Below, piece after piece: positions 35,467 through 44,197 of a stretch of 64,000 nucleotides of DNA. The translations under genes were made by a program, and so were the position numbers. This DNA is from DASQPR01 sp035713725 (GTDB lineage: Bacteria > Actinomycetota > Actinomycetes > Mycobacteriales > Micromonosporaceae). Position 1 is the stretch's first letter. Every line of letters begins with the position of its first letter. Under the pieces are notes generated by a model. That model was not told where the DNA came from and did not search any database. It saw nothing but the letters and a program-made list of their open reading frames with translations. The DNA lies in NCBI GenBank assembly GCA_035713725.1, contig DASTMZ010000088.1:25035-89034 (forward strand). Reading direction: 5' to 3'.

Positions 35467-36000
35467 ATGGGAAACTGGCAGCTCGATCCGTACCACACAC
35501 AGGTCGAGTTCTCCGCCAAGCACCTGGGCATGATGACGGTACGCGGACACTTTGCCGACGTGAGTGCGACGGCGGACATCGATCCGGACCACCCGGAGAG
35601 CTCCTCGGTCCAGGTGACCATCAACACGGCGAGCGTCCGAACCCACCACGATGTGCGGGACAACGACATCCGGTCGGCGAAGTTCATGGACGTCGAGGCG
35701 TTTCCGACGATGACGTTTGCGAGCACGAGCGTCGCATCGGCGGGATCGGATCGCTTCACGGTGACCGGCGACCTGACGATCAAGGGTGTCACGCATCCGG
35801 TGACGCTCGATTTCACGAGGTACGGCGAGTTCAACGATCAGATGATGGGGCACCGGATCGCATACGGCGCGACCACGCAGATCAACCGCCGGGACTTCGG
35901 GCTCACGTTCAGCGCGATGCTCGACGGCCGGTTCGTCGTGAGCGACGAGATCCAGATCATGATCGAGGGCGAGTTGGTGGAGCAGCCGGCAGCGGCGTAA
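35467..36000 (+). CDS. YceI-family protein
   Basis: This 177-residue lipocalin-like beta-barrel opens with WQLDPYHTQVEFSAKHLGMMTVRGHF and has VTGDLTIKGVTHPVTLDFTRYGEF, both typical of YceI. It lacks a signal peptide, so it is the cytosolic actinobacterial form. Family members bind isoprenoid-like lipids, but a specific role is unknown. ATG at 35467 follows GGAGGTCC. Confidence 0.93.
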   Translation: MGNWQLDPYHTQVEFSAKHLGMMTVRGHFADVSATADIDPDHPESSSVQVTINTASVRTHHDVRDNDIRSAKFMDVEAFPTMTFASTSVASAGSDRFTVTGDLTIKGVTHPVTLDFTRYGEFNDQMMGHRIAYGATTQINRRDFGLTFSAMLDGRFVVSDEIQIMIEGELVEQPAAA

Positions 36001-36013
36001 GCGAGCATGGCGG

Positions 36014-36060
36014 TCGCCGCTGTCCCCCGGCGATCGCCGCCGTCCCCCGGCGATCGCCGC
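36014..36060. repeat. 20-bp tandem repeat between YceI and the convergent gene
   Basis: TCGCCGCTGTCCCCCGGCGA (36014-36033) is followed by a near copy with one change (36034-36053) and a third partial copy. It fills nearly all of the 59-bp intergenic space. The unit can form a small hairpin, so it may contribute to bidirectional termination. Confidence 0.75.
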
Positions 36061-36629
36061 TACTCGGGCAGCCGTTGAGTGACCACGGCGTCGGCGTGGC
36101 GCATGATCGCGTAGAAGTCGGCCCGCGACAGCACCGCGCGGCTCACCGATAGGTAGACCGTGTACTGGCCGTAGCGCATCCAGGCCACCCAGCCGAAGCA
36201 TTTGCCGAGCGACGGTCCGCGCTGATGGACGAATCTCGAGCAGAACAGCTCGACCTGATCGGCGCGCAGCCCGGGCGGTGGGTTCCCGCCGAGGATCGGC
36301 GATTTGCGGTGCTGGGCGAGCAGCGGGTCCTGCAGGCCGTACGCGTACGTCGCGCTGAGCGTCGAGCTGTAGCGCTGCGCGCGCTCGGTGAGCCGTACGA
36401 TGCCGCTGGTCCACGCGCGGTCGTATACCGCTTCGGTGTCCGGGCCGGTTCGCAGGTTCTTCCACTCGAGTGGCCCGAGGAACGGGTAGGCATTCGGGTT
36501 GTGGACGAGGATTTGGCGCGCAGCCACTGTGTGGCGGTTCTCAACCAGGTTGACGACGGTGATGGGCAGCGCCCACGCGAGCAACAGCACGAAAATCGTG
36601 CCAACGATGATGCCTACGCGCCGCCGCAT
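36060..36629 (-). CDS. hypothetical membrane-anchored protein
   Basis: This 189-residue protein has one N-terminal transmembrane anchor (VGIIVGTIFVLLLAWALPITVV) and an extracytoplasmic domain with two cysteines (LFCSRF and KCFGWVAW) that could form a disulfide. No family is recognised. Start chosen at ATG 36629, giving a short Arg-rich cytosolic tail (RRRV); the open frame continues upstream to 36701. Neighbours give no functional hint. Confidence 0.7.
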   Translation of the reverse strand: MRRRVGIIVGTIFVLLLAWALPITVVNLVENRHTVAARQILVHNPNAYPFLGPLEWKNLRTGPDTEAVYDRAWTSGIVRLTERAQRYSSTLSATYAYGLQDPLLAQHRKSPILGGNPPPGLRADQVELFCSRFVHQRGPSLGKCFGWVAWMRYGQYTVYLSVSRAVLSRADFYAIMRHADAVVTQRLPE

Positions 36630-36896
36630 ATCACCGTGATCCCCGTTGTGAGGCACTCGCTCCGGCGAGCGCTCCCCGGCCACCATGATCGCCGCGGCCA
36701 ACCCATGTCGCGACGATCTCCCGCCCTTGGCACCGAAATTACCGACTTCACCAGGGTGCCGCGGCGCAACAGCCGGGATGGTCGGGCCGACCTCGTTGCC
36801 GTGGCTGGCGGCTTACCGCACTCTCAGCGCGCAGTCGCGATCGTGCCGAACGCGCCGTCTGTCCGGCCTGCCCGATTCGCCGATCATGACCTACCC

Positions 36897-37010
36897 CTAC
36901 GCGATGAGCCCGTACTCGATCGCGGTGGCTGCGGATGCGCCAGCCTGCCACGCGACCATCGCGAGAATGGCGGCTGCGATAACGATGACGATCCGGGTGG
37001 TAGTGCGCAT
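36897..37010 (-). CDS. 37-residue peptide with Flp-pilin-like end
   Basis: A short open frame with a textbook GGAGG site 4 bases before its ATG at 37010. It encodes a single hydrophobic segment (RIVIVIAAAILAMVAWQAGASA) and stops immediately after ATAIEYGLIA, a segment that in Flp-type pilins begins the mature helix. True Flp pilins continue for 20-30 hydrophobic residues after that. It could be a truncated pilin, a signal-peptide remnant, or a real small membrane peptide. No tad genes are seen in the window. Confidence 0.55.
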   Translation of the reverse strand: MRTTTRIVIVIAAAILAMVAWQAGASAATAIEYGLIA

Positions 37011-37155
37011 GGGAACCTCCGTGGACGCTTGGTCGCTTTTCTCAGCACTGATTCGGAGCGACAGAGCGCGCGGATGGCTCGCCGCGTGCGCGTGTTTTCG
37101 CCGGCACAGGGCCGAAGTGCACGTGGGGCCGACGTGCACGTGGCGCCGAAGTGCA

Positions 37156-38292
37156 TCAGTGAAGACTCGGCTCGACTCCGTACAGGCGTGTCGCATTGCC
37201 CGAACCGATCGCGCGCGCGACCTCGTCGGCGTCGTCGGCGAGCATCGCGCCGTCCGCCACGAATCCGCCGAGCACGCGCGCCAGGCTGTGGCGGAACTGT
37301 GCGGCGCCGACGAGATACAACTCGGCGATGCGGTAGGCGTCGGACGAGTAAAGCACCTTGCCGAACGGCGCCAACTCGAGGAACTCCGCGAGCACGGCGC
37401 CGGCCCGCGCGCCGACAAACCCGACGGCGAGGCCGACATCCACGTAGACGTGCGGATAGTTGTGCGCAAGCCATCCGGCATTTCGGTGGTACGGATAGCA
37501 GTGCAGCAACACCAGCGGCGTACCGGTCGTCTCGGTGGCCGCGCAGAACGGTTGCAGCCGCGCCGGGTCGGCACGCACCATGTCCGCGTCCGCGTCCCCG
37601 AAACCGGTGTGCAGTTGGATCGGCCGGCCGGCATCGACGGCGCACCACAGCAGATGCCGCAACAGCACCGGGTCGACGAGCCGGCCATGACCCTTGAGCC
37701 GGCGATGGCCCTCGGCACGCGCGCGCAGCCACTCGCCAGTCGCGCGGCGCACCTCGGTGTCGCTCGGCCGCCGCGGTGGCAGGTCGAGCCCGTGGCGGTA
37801 CGCCGCGATCGACTTCGCTGCCACCGCACCGCCGCCGTACGCGTTATGGATCGCGTCGCGGATCGCAGCACCGAATCCGGTCGCGTCGGTTCCGTCGACC
37901 ACGGATTCGGCAAGCGTTTCGAGGCGTACCACCTCGCGCGCCGGCGCATCGGCAAGCTCCGCCATGCGCTCGACGGTCACGAGATCGGCGGCCGGCAGCC
38001 CGGTGTCGATCAACAGGCCGGCTAACCGGGCGGCACGCATCAGCGCCGCAACCGATGCGGCCGCGCCGAGTGTTCGCCGGGCAATCAGATAGTCGCGCAT
38101 CGGCGCGTGTACGGGCAGCCCGAGCGCGGGCGCGCACCACCGTCGGATCGCGTGGCCAAGCTGGCTGTTGAACGTCGCATCGGTTCCGTACGCCGACTCG
38201 GTGCAGGCGGACGCGAACTGCTCGTCCGACAGGTCCGCGACGCTCACCTGATGGCAGTGGCCGTCGAGCAGCACGAGGTCAGTAAGAGTCAC
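37156..38292 (-). CDS. amidohydrolase family protein (FluG N-terminal-like)
   Basis: This 378-residue TIM-barrel amidohydrolase has an N-terminal metal site DGHCHQV, a central QLHTGFGD segment with a second set of ligands, LVLLHCYPYHRNAGWLA, and the conserved Asp region GKVLYSSDAYRIAELY. It belongs to the PF04909 type, whose members are decarboxylases or hydrolases. GTG at 38292 lies 14 bases after the stop of the glutamine synthetase-like gene. In fungal FluG the same two domains are fused in this order reversed, so a joint role on amides is plausible. Confidence 0.85.
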   Translation of the reverse strand: MTLTDLVLLDGHCHQVSVADLSDEQFASACTESAYGTDATFNSQLGHAIRRWCAPALGLPVHAPMRDYLIARRTLGAAASVAALMRAARLAGLLIDTGLPAADLVTVERMAELADAPAREVVRLETLAESVVDGTDATGFGAAIRDAIHNAYGGGAVAAKSIAAYRHGLDLPPRRPSDTEVRRATGEWLRARAEGHRRLKGHGRLVDPVLLRHLLWCAVDAGRPIQLHTGFGDADADMVRADPARLQPFCAATETTGTPLVLLHCYPYHRNAGWLAHNYPHVYVDVGLAVGFVGARAGAVLAEFLELAPFGKVLYSSDAYRIAELYLVGAAQFRHSLARVLGGFVADGAMLADDADEVARAIGSGNATRLYGVEPSLH

Positions 38293-38306
38293 GGCGTCGC
38301 GGGTGC

Positions 38307-39680
38307 TCAGTACCGCCACCGCGTCGCGGCCGCGATGTCGTGGATGGAGCGACCGTTCGCCCACTCCGCGTCGGCGGTGTGTACGGCGCGGAACGCATCG
38401 GCGAGCTCGGCCCCGATCGCCGCGATCAGCAACGCGTCGTCGAACAGCGCGGTCATTCCCGCCGACACCGTCTCCGGGAGCCGGTTCGGCCGTGCCTCGA
38501 CCGGCAGCGACACCGGGTCGACGTCGACGGCCGGTGGCAGCCGCAGGCCCGCGGACGTGCCGTGCGCCGCGACCGCGCATACCGCGCCCACTATCAGGTA
38601 CGGGTTGGCGGACGCGTCGACGCACTTGAGCTCGACGTTGGGGGCGGCCGCACCGGCGCCGGCCGAACTCGTGACGAACCGCAGCCCAGCCTCGCGGTTC
38701 TGGACACCCCAGCAGTGGTACGCGCCGGCCCAGCGCTGCGGAACGGAGCGCAGGTGGCTCGCGACGCTCGGTGCGCCGATCGTGCCGAGCGCCGGCAGCC
38801 GAGCGAGCAGATCCGCGAGCACCGACTCGCCGACTTCGGTCACACCGTGCGGACCGGGGCCGTCCACGAAGAGATTCCGGCCGTCCGCGTCGAGCACCGA
38901 GACATGTAGGTGCATGCCGTTGCCGACGCCGTCCGCGACGGGAGCGGGCGCGAACGACGCACGGAACCCGTGCTGCAACGACACCGCACGGACCGTCTCG
39001 CGCGTGAGGATCAGACGGTCGGCAGCCGCCACCGGATCGTCCGGCGCGGTCGACAGCTCGAACTGGCTGACGCCGTATTCGGGGTGATACTGCAGCACGG
39101 GTACGCGTTGCGCGGCCAGCGCCGTCAACAGATCCCGACCGTAGTCGGCGACCTCCATCAGCCGCGTCATGCCGTACGCCGGACCGGTCGCGGCCGGTGT
39201 GCCGTCCGGGTTGGCGAGGTACCACTCGAGCTCGAAACCCATCCGCAGCGCGATGCCCGCCTTGGCCGCGACGTGGGCCATGCGCCGCGCGAACGTACGC
39301 TGATCCGGCGGGTACGGCCGGCCGTCCAACGTGAAGCGGTCGGCCGGCGCCCACGCCCAACCCGGTTGTGCGGACAGCATCGTCAGCGCGCCGAGATCCG
39401 GTCGCAGTCGCAGGTCGCCGACCGGCCCACCGATGTAGTGGCTCATCGTGATCGAGTCGTCGACCTGGAACACGTCGTGCACGGTCGACATGCCGACGCC
39501 GGCGGTGACCGCCTGCTCGAGCCGCGCGACCGGCACCGCCTTGACTCGCGTCACGCCGACGTTGTCAACCCACGTAAGCGCGACCGCGACCACGCCGGCA
39601 GCGGCGAGTTCCTCGGCGCGTCCGCGCGCCAACTCGGCGAGTTCATGTCGGTCGCCTACGGTTCCGTCACGCGTCGCCAC
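38307..39680 (-). CDS. glutamine synthetase family protein (GlnA-like/FluG C-terminal-like)
   Basis: This 457-residue glutamine synthetase-fold protein has the N-terminal beta-grasp (VVAVALTWVDNVGVTRVKAVP) and the catalytic-domain pattern FELEWYL, YGVSQFELS and GNGMHLHVSV. The metal/glutamate segment is RAGAYHCWGVQNREAGLRFV, with NVELKCVDASANPYLIVGAVCAV near the end. Deviations from true GlnA at the tyrosyl-adenylation region suggest a gamma-glutamyl ligase on an amine other than ammonia. GTG at 39680 is the probable start; the open frame extends upstream. Confidence 0.85.
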   Translation of the reverse strand: MATRDGTVGDRHELAELARGRAEELAAAGVVAVALTWVDNVGVTRVKAVPVARLEQAVTAGVGMSTVHDVFQVDDSITMSHYIGGPVGDLRLRPDLGALTMLSAQPGWAWAPADRFTLDGRPYPPDQRTFARRMAHVAAKAGIALRMGFELEWYLANPDGTPAATGPAYGMTRLMEVADYGRDLLTALAAQRVPVLQYHPEYGVSQFELSTAPDDPVAAADRLILTRETVRAVSLQHGFRASFAPAPVADGVGNGMHLHVSVLDADGRNLFVDGPGPHGVTEVGESVLADLLARLPALGTIGAPSVASHLRSVPQRWAGAYHCWGVQNREAGLRFVTSSAGAGAAAPNVELKCVDASANPYLIVGAVCAVAAHGTSAGLRLPPAVDVDPVSLPVEARPNRLPETVSAGMTALFDDALLIAAIGAELADAFRAVHTADAEWANGRSIHDIAAATRWRY

Positions 39681-39786
39681 AAGAGCATTGTCGTCCAACC
39701 GCGGCTTTGCGCCACACGAAAACCCGTTGAGCGCGGCGGCGCCCAGGAGCAGGCTAAAGGCCCGTCCGCCCGCATCGGGGAGCCCC

Positions 39787-42700
39787 ATGAACCTGTTCCG
39801 CGATCTCTGGGCCGCCTCGCCCCGACGCGCGGCGGTCCTCGTTGCGCTCCTCGCTCTCGGTGCCGCTGGACAGGCCGCCGCGGCCGGCCTTGCCGGCCCG
39901 GTGCTGCTCTACCGCTCCGGCTTCCTCTTCACCGTCCTCGCGCTATCACTCGTCATCGGTGTGGCCGGCGACCTCGTGGTGGGACTGCTCGCGGCCCGGC
40001 TGACCGCCGACTGGTCGGCCGCGGTGCGGCGGCAGTTGTGCCGCGTCGCGTTGGGGCAGGATCTGCCGACGCTGGAGTCGACCCCGGTCGGCGAGTTGCT
40101 CGACCGCATCGACGGGGACGTCTACCAGGTCGGCTCCGAGGTTCGCGGCGCCGGCATACGCATCGCGCAGTCGGTCGCGATCGGCGCGCTGTCGGCGATC
40201 ATCGCGGTCGCCGTGTGGTGGCCGGCCGGGGTCGCCATGATCCTCGTCGCGGTGCTCCTCGTCGCACGGTTGCGCGGCCCGACCAGCGAGATCACGCCGG
40301 CCCGGATGGCCGAGGAAGAGGCGTGGTCCGATCTCGCAGCCGTCATGGAGGAATCCATCCACGGTCAGGACGACGTCCGTACCACCCTGGCGCGGCCATA
40401 TGTGCTGCGGCTCTACGCCCGCCGCGCGAGCGTGGTGCTGGAGCGCGGCCGGCGCGTGTGGCTCCGGTCGGCATGGGTCACCGTCGTCGCGTCCAGCGCG
40501 GTGATGGCCTGCGTCGCGGCGATCGTGGTCGGCGGCGCATGGGCGCTGGCCACCGGCGAGGTCAGTGGCGCTCGACTCACCGCGGTGTGGCTGCTCGCGC
40601 TGGCGTTCGCCGGCACTGTCGAGCGTGTCGGCCGGATGGTGCCCGAGTTGCAGTACGCACTCGGCGCCTGGGGTCGCGTCCAGCTACTGCGTGGCGCTCC
40701 CCAGGAGCGATCCGAGGGCGTCGAGCCGACCGATGGCGACCTTGCCGTCCGCAACCTGACGTTCTCGTACGCCGCCGGGGCGATCGCCGACGACCGGCCG
40801 CCCGCGCTTCGCGACGTGACGCTGAACTTCCGGCGCGGCAAGTCGTACGCGGTGATCGGCCGGACCGGTTCCGGCAAGTCGACGCTGGCCAAGGCGCTCA
40901 CCCGAGCGGTGGACGTGCCGGCCGGTACGGTCTTCCTCGGCGGTACGGACGTCCTCGACCTGGATGTCGAGCAGCTGCGTCGCTGGGTGGCCGTGGTGCC
41001 CCAACGCACCGACATCCTCGCCGGCACGGTGGCGGAGAACATCGCCCTGTTCGATCCAGCGTTGCTGGACCGGGCCGGACCGGCGCTCGATGAGTTGGGG
41101 CTCGGCAGCTGGGTCGCCGACCTCCCGGACGGTCTACAGACCCGCCTCGGCGACGGTGGTCAGGCGCTTTCGGCCGGCCAGGAGCAGCTCGTCGCGTTTG
41201 CGCGCATCTTGGTCCGTGACCCGCACGTGGTGATCCTGGACGAGGCCACCGCGCGGCTGGATCCGGTCACGGAGGCACGCGTGCAGCGCGCCACCGAGCG
41301 CCTGCTGCACAACCGGATCGGCATCGTGATCGCGCACCGGCTCTCGTCCGTCCAGCGCTGTGACGAGGTCGTCGTTCTCGCCGACGGTGCGGTCATCGAA
41401 GCCGGTCCGCTTGTCCAGTCGCAGCGGTTCGCCGAGTTGCTGGCACGGAGCAACGCCGCCGTGCCGGTCAGTGCCGGCGTCTCCGGAGCGACGTCGTCCG
41501 TCACGTCGGTCGGTGCCGAACGGGTATCGGGCGGCGCGACCGCCGTGGACGTGTTGCCACGCAGCGAGATGGTATCGATGGCCGCGCCGGCCAAGTCCGA
41601 CCCGCCCGCGCTCCCCGACGAGCCGCGCACCCGGACGTTGTGGGAGATCGTTCGGCTGACCACCAACGACCCCCGCTACGGCGTGGTGTCGACCGGGCTC
41701 TTCCTGATCATGGTGGTGGTGGGCCTGGACGGCGCCGCGCTGCCGTGGTTGTGGGCGAATCTCGTCGACGGCTCCGGCGGGCTCTTCTGGCCCGCCGCCG
41801 GCATCCTCGCCGCGCTGATATTGACACTGCCGGTGCCCTACTACACCTCGAAGTGGTTCCCGGAGTGGTGGGTACGGCAGATGCTGCGGATCAGCCTGCG
41901 GCTCGTACACGGGCAGACCGGACCGCGGCGGATCAGCTCGCACACCCCTGCCGAGGTCATCGCGCAGGGCGGCGACACGGAACGCGTGGTGATCCTCGCC
42001 GACAACGTGATCGACCAGTCGGCGTGTGTGGTGACCCTGGTCGCGATGACGCTGATCTCCGGTTCATTCGTACCCGCGCTGTTCTTCGCTGGCACGATGG
42101 TGGCGTCCGGGCTCGCCGCGACGCTGTTCGGCCCGCGTCTCGCGGCGTCCGCGCGTCGGACCGTCGCGGCGCGCGCCGCGTTTGCGACGGCGCTCGTGTC
42201 GTCGCTTTCGGCCGCCCGCACGGTGAAGCTTGCCGGCGCAACGGGGCCGGTGCTCAACCACCTCGCACGGTTGGACCGGGACCGCAGCGAGCGGCAACGT
42301 CGCGAGATCGCCATCCAGGTTTGGGCACGGTCGACGCCGTCGATCCTGTCCGGCGTGCTGCCGATCGGTGCGTGGGCGCTCTTCCTTGACGGGCGCCTGT
42401 CGGCGGCCGCGACGCTCGTTGCGGTCTCCACGCTCGGCGGGGCAAGGTGGTTCGCCTGGACGACCGCGTCGTTGATCTCGCAGCTTCCGTCGGCGCGTGT
42501 CTGGACGCGGCGGACCGTCAGCATGTCCGGCGCCGGCCACTATTCGGCGGATGTGCCGGGCGTTGACATCTCCGCCGGCACCGCGCCCGCGCCGGAACCC
42601 GCGGCGCGGCACCCATTGCAGCGTCTGGAACTCGCCGGATTCGGTGCGGTGCACGAGGACGGTACGCTCGCGGTCGCGGACATCGACCTGAGTGTCGCGC

Positions 42701-43299
42701 GTGGCGAGCTGGTGCTCGTGCTCGGGCCGGTCGGGTCGGGCAAGTCCTCGTTGCTTCGGGCGCTCGCTGGCATCGTGCATCACGCGGGCGAGCTGCGCTG
42801 GAACGGGCAGTCCGTCACCGAGCCGGAGTTGTTCTTGCGGCCGAACCAGGTGGGATACGTCGCGCAGCTGCCGCGCGTGTTCTCCGGTTCGCTAGCCGAC
42901 AACATCCGGCTCGGCCACGACGTCGAGGCGATGACGGCGGCCTCGACCGCACAGCTCGACCACGACGTCGCGTCCGCGGGATCCGGCCTGTCACTGCTGA
43001 TCGGGCACAAGGGCACGCGGCTGTCCGGCGGGCAGCTGCAGCGCGTCGCGCTCGCGCGGGCGCTCGCTCCGCGCACCGAGCTGCTGATCGCGGACGACGT
43101 TTCGTCCGCGCTCGACGTGACGACCGAACTCGCGCTGTGGGAAGCGTTGCGGCGCAACGGCTTAACCGTCATCGGGTCGACGTCCAAGCGGGCCGCGCTG
43201 CGGCAGGCCGACAAGGTGCTGGTGCTCAACGCAGGCCGGGCAGTCGCCCACGGGCCGTGGTCGGACCTCGAGTCGACGTGGGGACACCTGGCCGGTTGA
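39787..43299 (+). CDS. single-chain two-unit ABC exporter with one degenerate NBD
   Basis: This 1170-residue protein contains two complete type-IV exporter halves. Half 1 has membrane spans to about residue 300 and NBD1 with Walker A GRTGSGKST (~357), signature LSAGQ (~461), Walker B VVILDEAT (~482) and switch His in IVIAHRLSS (~517). Half 2 begins about 615; its NBD2 has Walker A GPVGSGKSS (~979) and LSGGQLQR (~1078), but Walker B reads LLIADDVSS (Asp instead of catalytic Glu) and the H-loop is VIGSTSKR (no His). This is the consensus/degenerate asymmetry of heterodimeric exporters, fused into one chain. ATG at 39787 follows GGGGAG. Confidence 0.92.
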   Translation: MNLFRDLWAASPRRAAVLVALLALGAAGQAAAAGLAGPVLLYRSGFLFTVLALSLVIGVAGDLVVGLLAARLTADWSAAVRRQLCRVALGQDLPTLESTPVGELLDRIDGDVYQVGSEVRGAGIRIAQSVAIGALSAIIAVAVWWPAGVAMILVAVLLVARLRGPTSEITPARMAEEEAWSDLAAVMEESIHGQDDVRTTLARPYVLRLYARRASVVLERGRRVWLRSAWVTVVASSAVMACVAAIVVGGAWALATGEVSGARLTAVWLLALAFAGTVERVGRMVPELQYALGAWGRVQLLRGAPQERSEGVEPTDGDLAVRNLTFSYAAGAIADDRPPALRDVTLNFRRGKSYAVIGRTGSGKSTLAKALTRAVDVPAGTVFLGGTDVLDLDVEQLRRWVAVVPQRTDILAGTVAENIALFDPALLDRAGPALDELGLGSWVADLPDGLQTRLGDGGQALSAGQEQLVAFARILVRDPHVVILDEATARLDPVTEARVQRATERLLHNRIGIVIAHRLSSVQRCDEVVVLADGAVIEAGPLVQSQRFAELLARSNAAVPVSAGVSGATSSVTSVGAERVSGGATAVDVLPRSEMVSMAAPAKSDPPALPDEPRTRTLWEIVRLTTNDPRYGVVSTGLFLIMVVVGLDGAALPWLWANLVDGSGGLFWPAAGILAALILTLPVPYYTSKWFPEWWVRQMLRISLRLVHGQTGPRRISSHTPAEVIAQGGDTERVVILADNVIDQSACVVTLVAMTLISGSFVPALFFAGTMVASGLAATLFGPRLAASARRTVAARAAFATALVSSLSAARTVKLAGATGPVLNHLARLDRDRSERQRREIAIQVWARSTPSILSGVLPIGAWALFLDGRLSAAATLVAVSTLGGARWFAWTTASLISQLPSARVWTRRTVSMSGAGHYSADVPGVDISAGTAPAPEPAARHPLQRLELAGFGAVHEDGTLAVADIDLSVARGELVLVLGPVGSGKSSLLRALAGIVHHAGELRWNGQSVTEPELFLRPNQVGYVAQLPRVFSGSLADNIRLGHDVEAMTAASTAQLDHDVASAGSGLSLLIGHKGTRLSGGQLQRVALARALAPRTELLIADDVSSALDVTTELALWEALRRNGLTVIGSTSKRAALRQADKVLVLNAGRAVAHGPWSDLESTWGHLAG

Positions 43300-43332
43300 C
43301 GGTCGGTCGCGTCCGCGCCGATAGTCGCCGTT

Positions 43333-43345
43333 GGGGGATTCCCCC
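43333..43345. terminator. G/C hairpin after the fused ABC exporter gene
   Basis: GGGGG-ATT-CCCCC forms a short 5-bp stem 34 bases after the stop of the exporter gene and about 100 bases before the next ABC gene. There is no T-run, so it is a weak terminator candidate or a structured leader. Confidence 0.3.
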
Positions 43346-43444
43346 CAGCGAAAGTCGGGAGGTTTCCGCGTTCCCGGCTCATTGCGCGCTCCATAGCGTT
43401 GGTACGTCGCCGTATCGTGCGGCGACGTACCCCTTGGAGGTGTG

Positions 43445-44197
43445 ATGATCCGCGTTGACAACGTGACGAAACGGTACGGCTCGGTGGTCGCCGTCGACGG
43501 CCTGAGCTTCGACGTTCGCCCCGGCACCGTGACCGGGTTCCTCGGGCCGAACGGATCCGGCAAGTCGACGTCGATGCGAGTGATCGTCGGCTTGGACGCG
43601 CCGAGCGCCGGACGCGCCACGATCAACGGACAGCCGTACGCGAGCCTCGCCTGGCCGCTGCGCGAGGTCGGCGCCCTCCTTGAGGCGCACGCGTTCCACC
43701 CCGGCCGAAGCGCCCGAGCGCACTTGGCGGCTCTCGCGGCGAGCAACGGCATCCCACGGTCGCGCGTCGACGACGTACTCGACACGGTCGGCCTGGCCGC
43801 CGCCGCGAAGCGTCGGGTACGCGGATTCTCGCTCGGCATGGCGCAGCGGCTCGGCATCGCGGCCGCGTTGCTCGGCGACCCGGGCGTGCTGCTGTTCGAC
43901 GAGCCGGTCAACGGGCTCGACCCCGAGGGCGTGCGGTGGATCCGTGATCTCATGCGCGGCTTGGCATCGGAGGGCCGGACGGTGTTCGTGTCGAGCCACC
44001 TCATCAGCGAGATGGCGCTGACCGCCGACCGTCTTGTGGTGATCGGTCGGGGTCGACTGCTCGCCGACACGACGGTCGCGGATCTCGCGTCCCGCTACGA
44101 CACGCTGGAGGACGCGTTCCTGGATCTGACGTCGGACGACGCATTGGCACCACGGACCGGGCAGGCAGCAACGATCCGAAAGGCGGCATTGCGATGA
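43445..44197 (+). CDS. ABC transporter ATP-binding protein (ABC-2 drug-export type)
   Basis: This protein of about 250 residues has Walker A GPNGSGKST near residue 37, Q-loop region LLEAHAFHPGRSARAHL, signature SLGMAQRLGIA and Walker B VLLFDEPVNGLDPEG, then the switch His in FVSSHLISEM. The layout and C-terminal tail match CcmA/DrrA-like exporters. ATG at 43445 and GTG at 43442 are both possible after GGAGG. It overlaps the permease by 4 bases. Confidence 0.93.
   Translation: MIRVDNVTKRYGSVVAVDGLSFDVRPGTVTGFLGPNGSGKSTSMRVIVGLDAPSAGRATINGQPYASLAWPLREVGALLEAHAFHPGRSARAHLAALAASNGIPRSRVDDVLDTVGLAAAAKRRVRGFSLGMAQRLGIAAALLGDPGVLLFDEPVNGLDPEGVRWIRDLMRGLASEGRTVFVSSHLISEMALTADRLVVIGRGRLLADTTVADLASRYDTLEDAFLDLTSDDALAPRTGQAATIRKAALR

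Noticed and set aside
35335..36465. Long minus-strand extension upstream of the split nucleotidyltransferase
   Set aside because: It is antisense to the YceI gene and has no domain content; the real start is probably at 35334.
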